A stretch of 64,000 bases of DNA, taken from the NCBI GenBank assembly GCA_022579005.1, contig MU401658.1, forward strand, positions 1-64,000, in the 5' to 3' direction. Under the pieces are notes generated by a model. The model made no database searches and was not told the DNA's origin. It saw only the letters and a program-made list of their open reading frames with translations. Of the stretch, positions 63,261-64,000 are shown in pieces. The stretch comes from Poronia punctata. Taxonomy: Eukaryota > Ascomycota > Sordariomycetes > Xylariales > Xylariaceae. Each line of letters begins with the position of its first letter. Within the stretch, counting starts at the first letter, position 1. A program made the translations under genes and the position numbers.

Positions 63261-64000
63261 ATGGCTCCCCACGCTGACGGGGCAAAACTCCCCGCCACTA
63301 ACGGATCGTCAACCACAGACAAATACCACGCTTCCTCAACGAAAGGCGCGATTGATGCCGAGAACGAGTTCGCTGCTCACAATTACCACCCACTTCCTGT
63401 GGTCTTTGCCCGCGCACAAGGTGTTGATGTGTGGGATCCTGAAGGAAAGCACTACATCGACTTCCTCTCTGCCTATAGCGCAGTCAACCAGGGCCATTGC
63501 CACCCGGAGCTCGTCAAGGCCCTGACCGAACAGGCGGGGCGTTTAACCTTGAGCTCGCGAGCTTTTCACAACGATGTGTTCCCCAAGTGGGCCGAGAAGG
63601 TCCGACAGATGTTTGGCTATGACATGGTCTTGCCCATGAACACTGGCGCAGAGGCTGTAGAGACCGCCATTAAGATCGCGAGAAAATGGGCATATAAAGT
63701 CAAAGGTGTACCGGAGGGTAAGGCGTTGATATTCGGCGCGCAGGAGAATTTCCACGGCCGCACGGTATGTCGCATGGGTAAAAGTGTTCTTGGAACGTAG
63801 CTAACGCCGTAACTAGATGACGGCTGTCACCCTCTCAACCGACCCCGAGTCGAAGGAGAATTATGGACCGTACATACCGAACACGGGCGCCGTCTCTCCC
63901 TCTACGGGGAAGCCTATCCGGTATAATAACATTGCCGATCTGGAGGAGGTGCTCGAAGCTCACGGAAAGGAGACGGCGGCGTTCATAGTCGAGCCGATTC
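63261..64000 (+). CDS. Ornithine aminotransferase, 5' part (cut by window edge)
   Basis: Exons 63261-63764 and 63817 to beyond 64000 give the first 229 or so residues. A short disordered leader without a mitochondrial presequence is followed by [40 protein letters not shown] and [15 protein letters not shown], all hallmarks of class III PLP ornithine aminotransferases. The 52-nt intron follows ENFHGRT, and the next exon continues [12 protein letters not shown]. The enzyme moves the delta-amino group of ornithine to 2-oxoglutarate, giving glutamate-5-semialdehyde, in arginine catabolism (yeast CAR2, Aspergillus otaA); the fungal enzyme is cytosolic. The PLP-binding Lys lies beyond the window, so catalytic integrity cannot be judged. 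Confidence 0.92.

Overview
The window is nuclear DNA of a filamentous ascomycete, most likely a Sordariomycete. Evidence for this is short GT..AG introns (mostly 44-106 nt with CTAAC/CTGAC-like branch sites), large non-coding spacers, a hypermutated RIP-like AT-rich block at the left end, and single-copy genes typical of Pezizomycotina. I could not name the genus. All gene models were spliced by hand, and in every model the exon lengths and phases close to an open frame.

Layout: 1-about 11,165 is an extremely AT-rich, gene-free block. Nested in it is a complete but dead Ty3/gypsy LTR retrotransposon at 505-7878, with 223-bp LTRs, a 5-bp CTAAA target duplication, a Gag zinc knuckle, RT, RNase H, integrase and a chromodomain. 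Normal composition resumes abruptly near 11.16 kb. Then follow a WRAP73/WDR8 WD40 protein (+, 11662-13425), a two-RRM protein (+, 15459-17056), TTI1 (-, 22885-19555), a DUF1749 alpha/beta hydrolase (+, 23425-24463) and a cytochrome P450 (+, 25101-27022). An 11.3-kb gene-poor stretch full of microsatellites comes next. A YDR124W/AFUB_079030-like (DUF2841) gene (-, 40232-38314) stands alone between it and a second 9.8-kb desert. The right end is compact: a YCF1-type ABC transporter (-, 55275-49985), divergent from a CUL4-type cullin (+, 56400-59087), GPI10/PIG-B mannosyltransferase (-, 61953-59807), and the 5' end of ornithine aminotransferase (+, from 63261, cut by the window edge).

The genes do not form one pathway or a biosynthetic cluster. 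They are mostly housekeeping: microtubule anchoring, PIKK assembly, vacuolar detoxification, ubiquitin ligation, GPI-anchor synthesis and arginine/ornithine catabolism. The hydrolase and the P450 are possible accessory enzymes. The least explained signals are non-genic. The two LTRs differ by 34 transitions and nothing else, mostly at cytosines that follow a pyrimidine rather than in the classical CpA context. The spacers also carry about 30 copies of TACTCGTA (two as a perfect 14-bp palindrome) and six copies of the palindrome TACCTAGGTA, none inside an exon.
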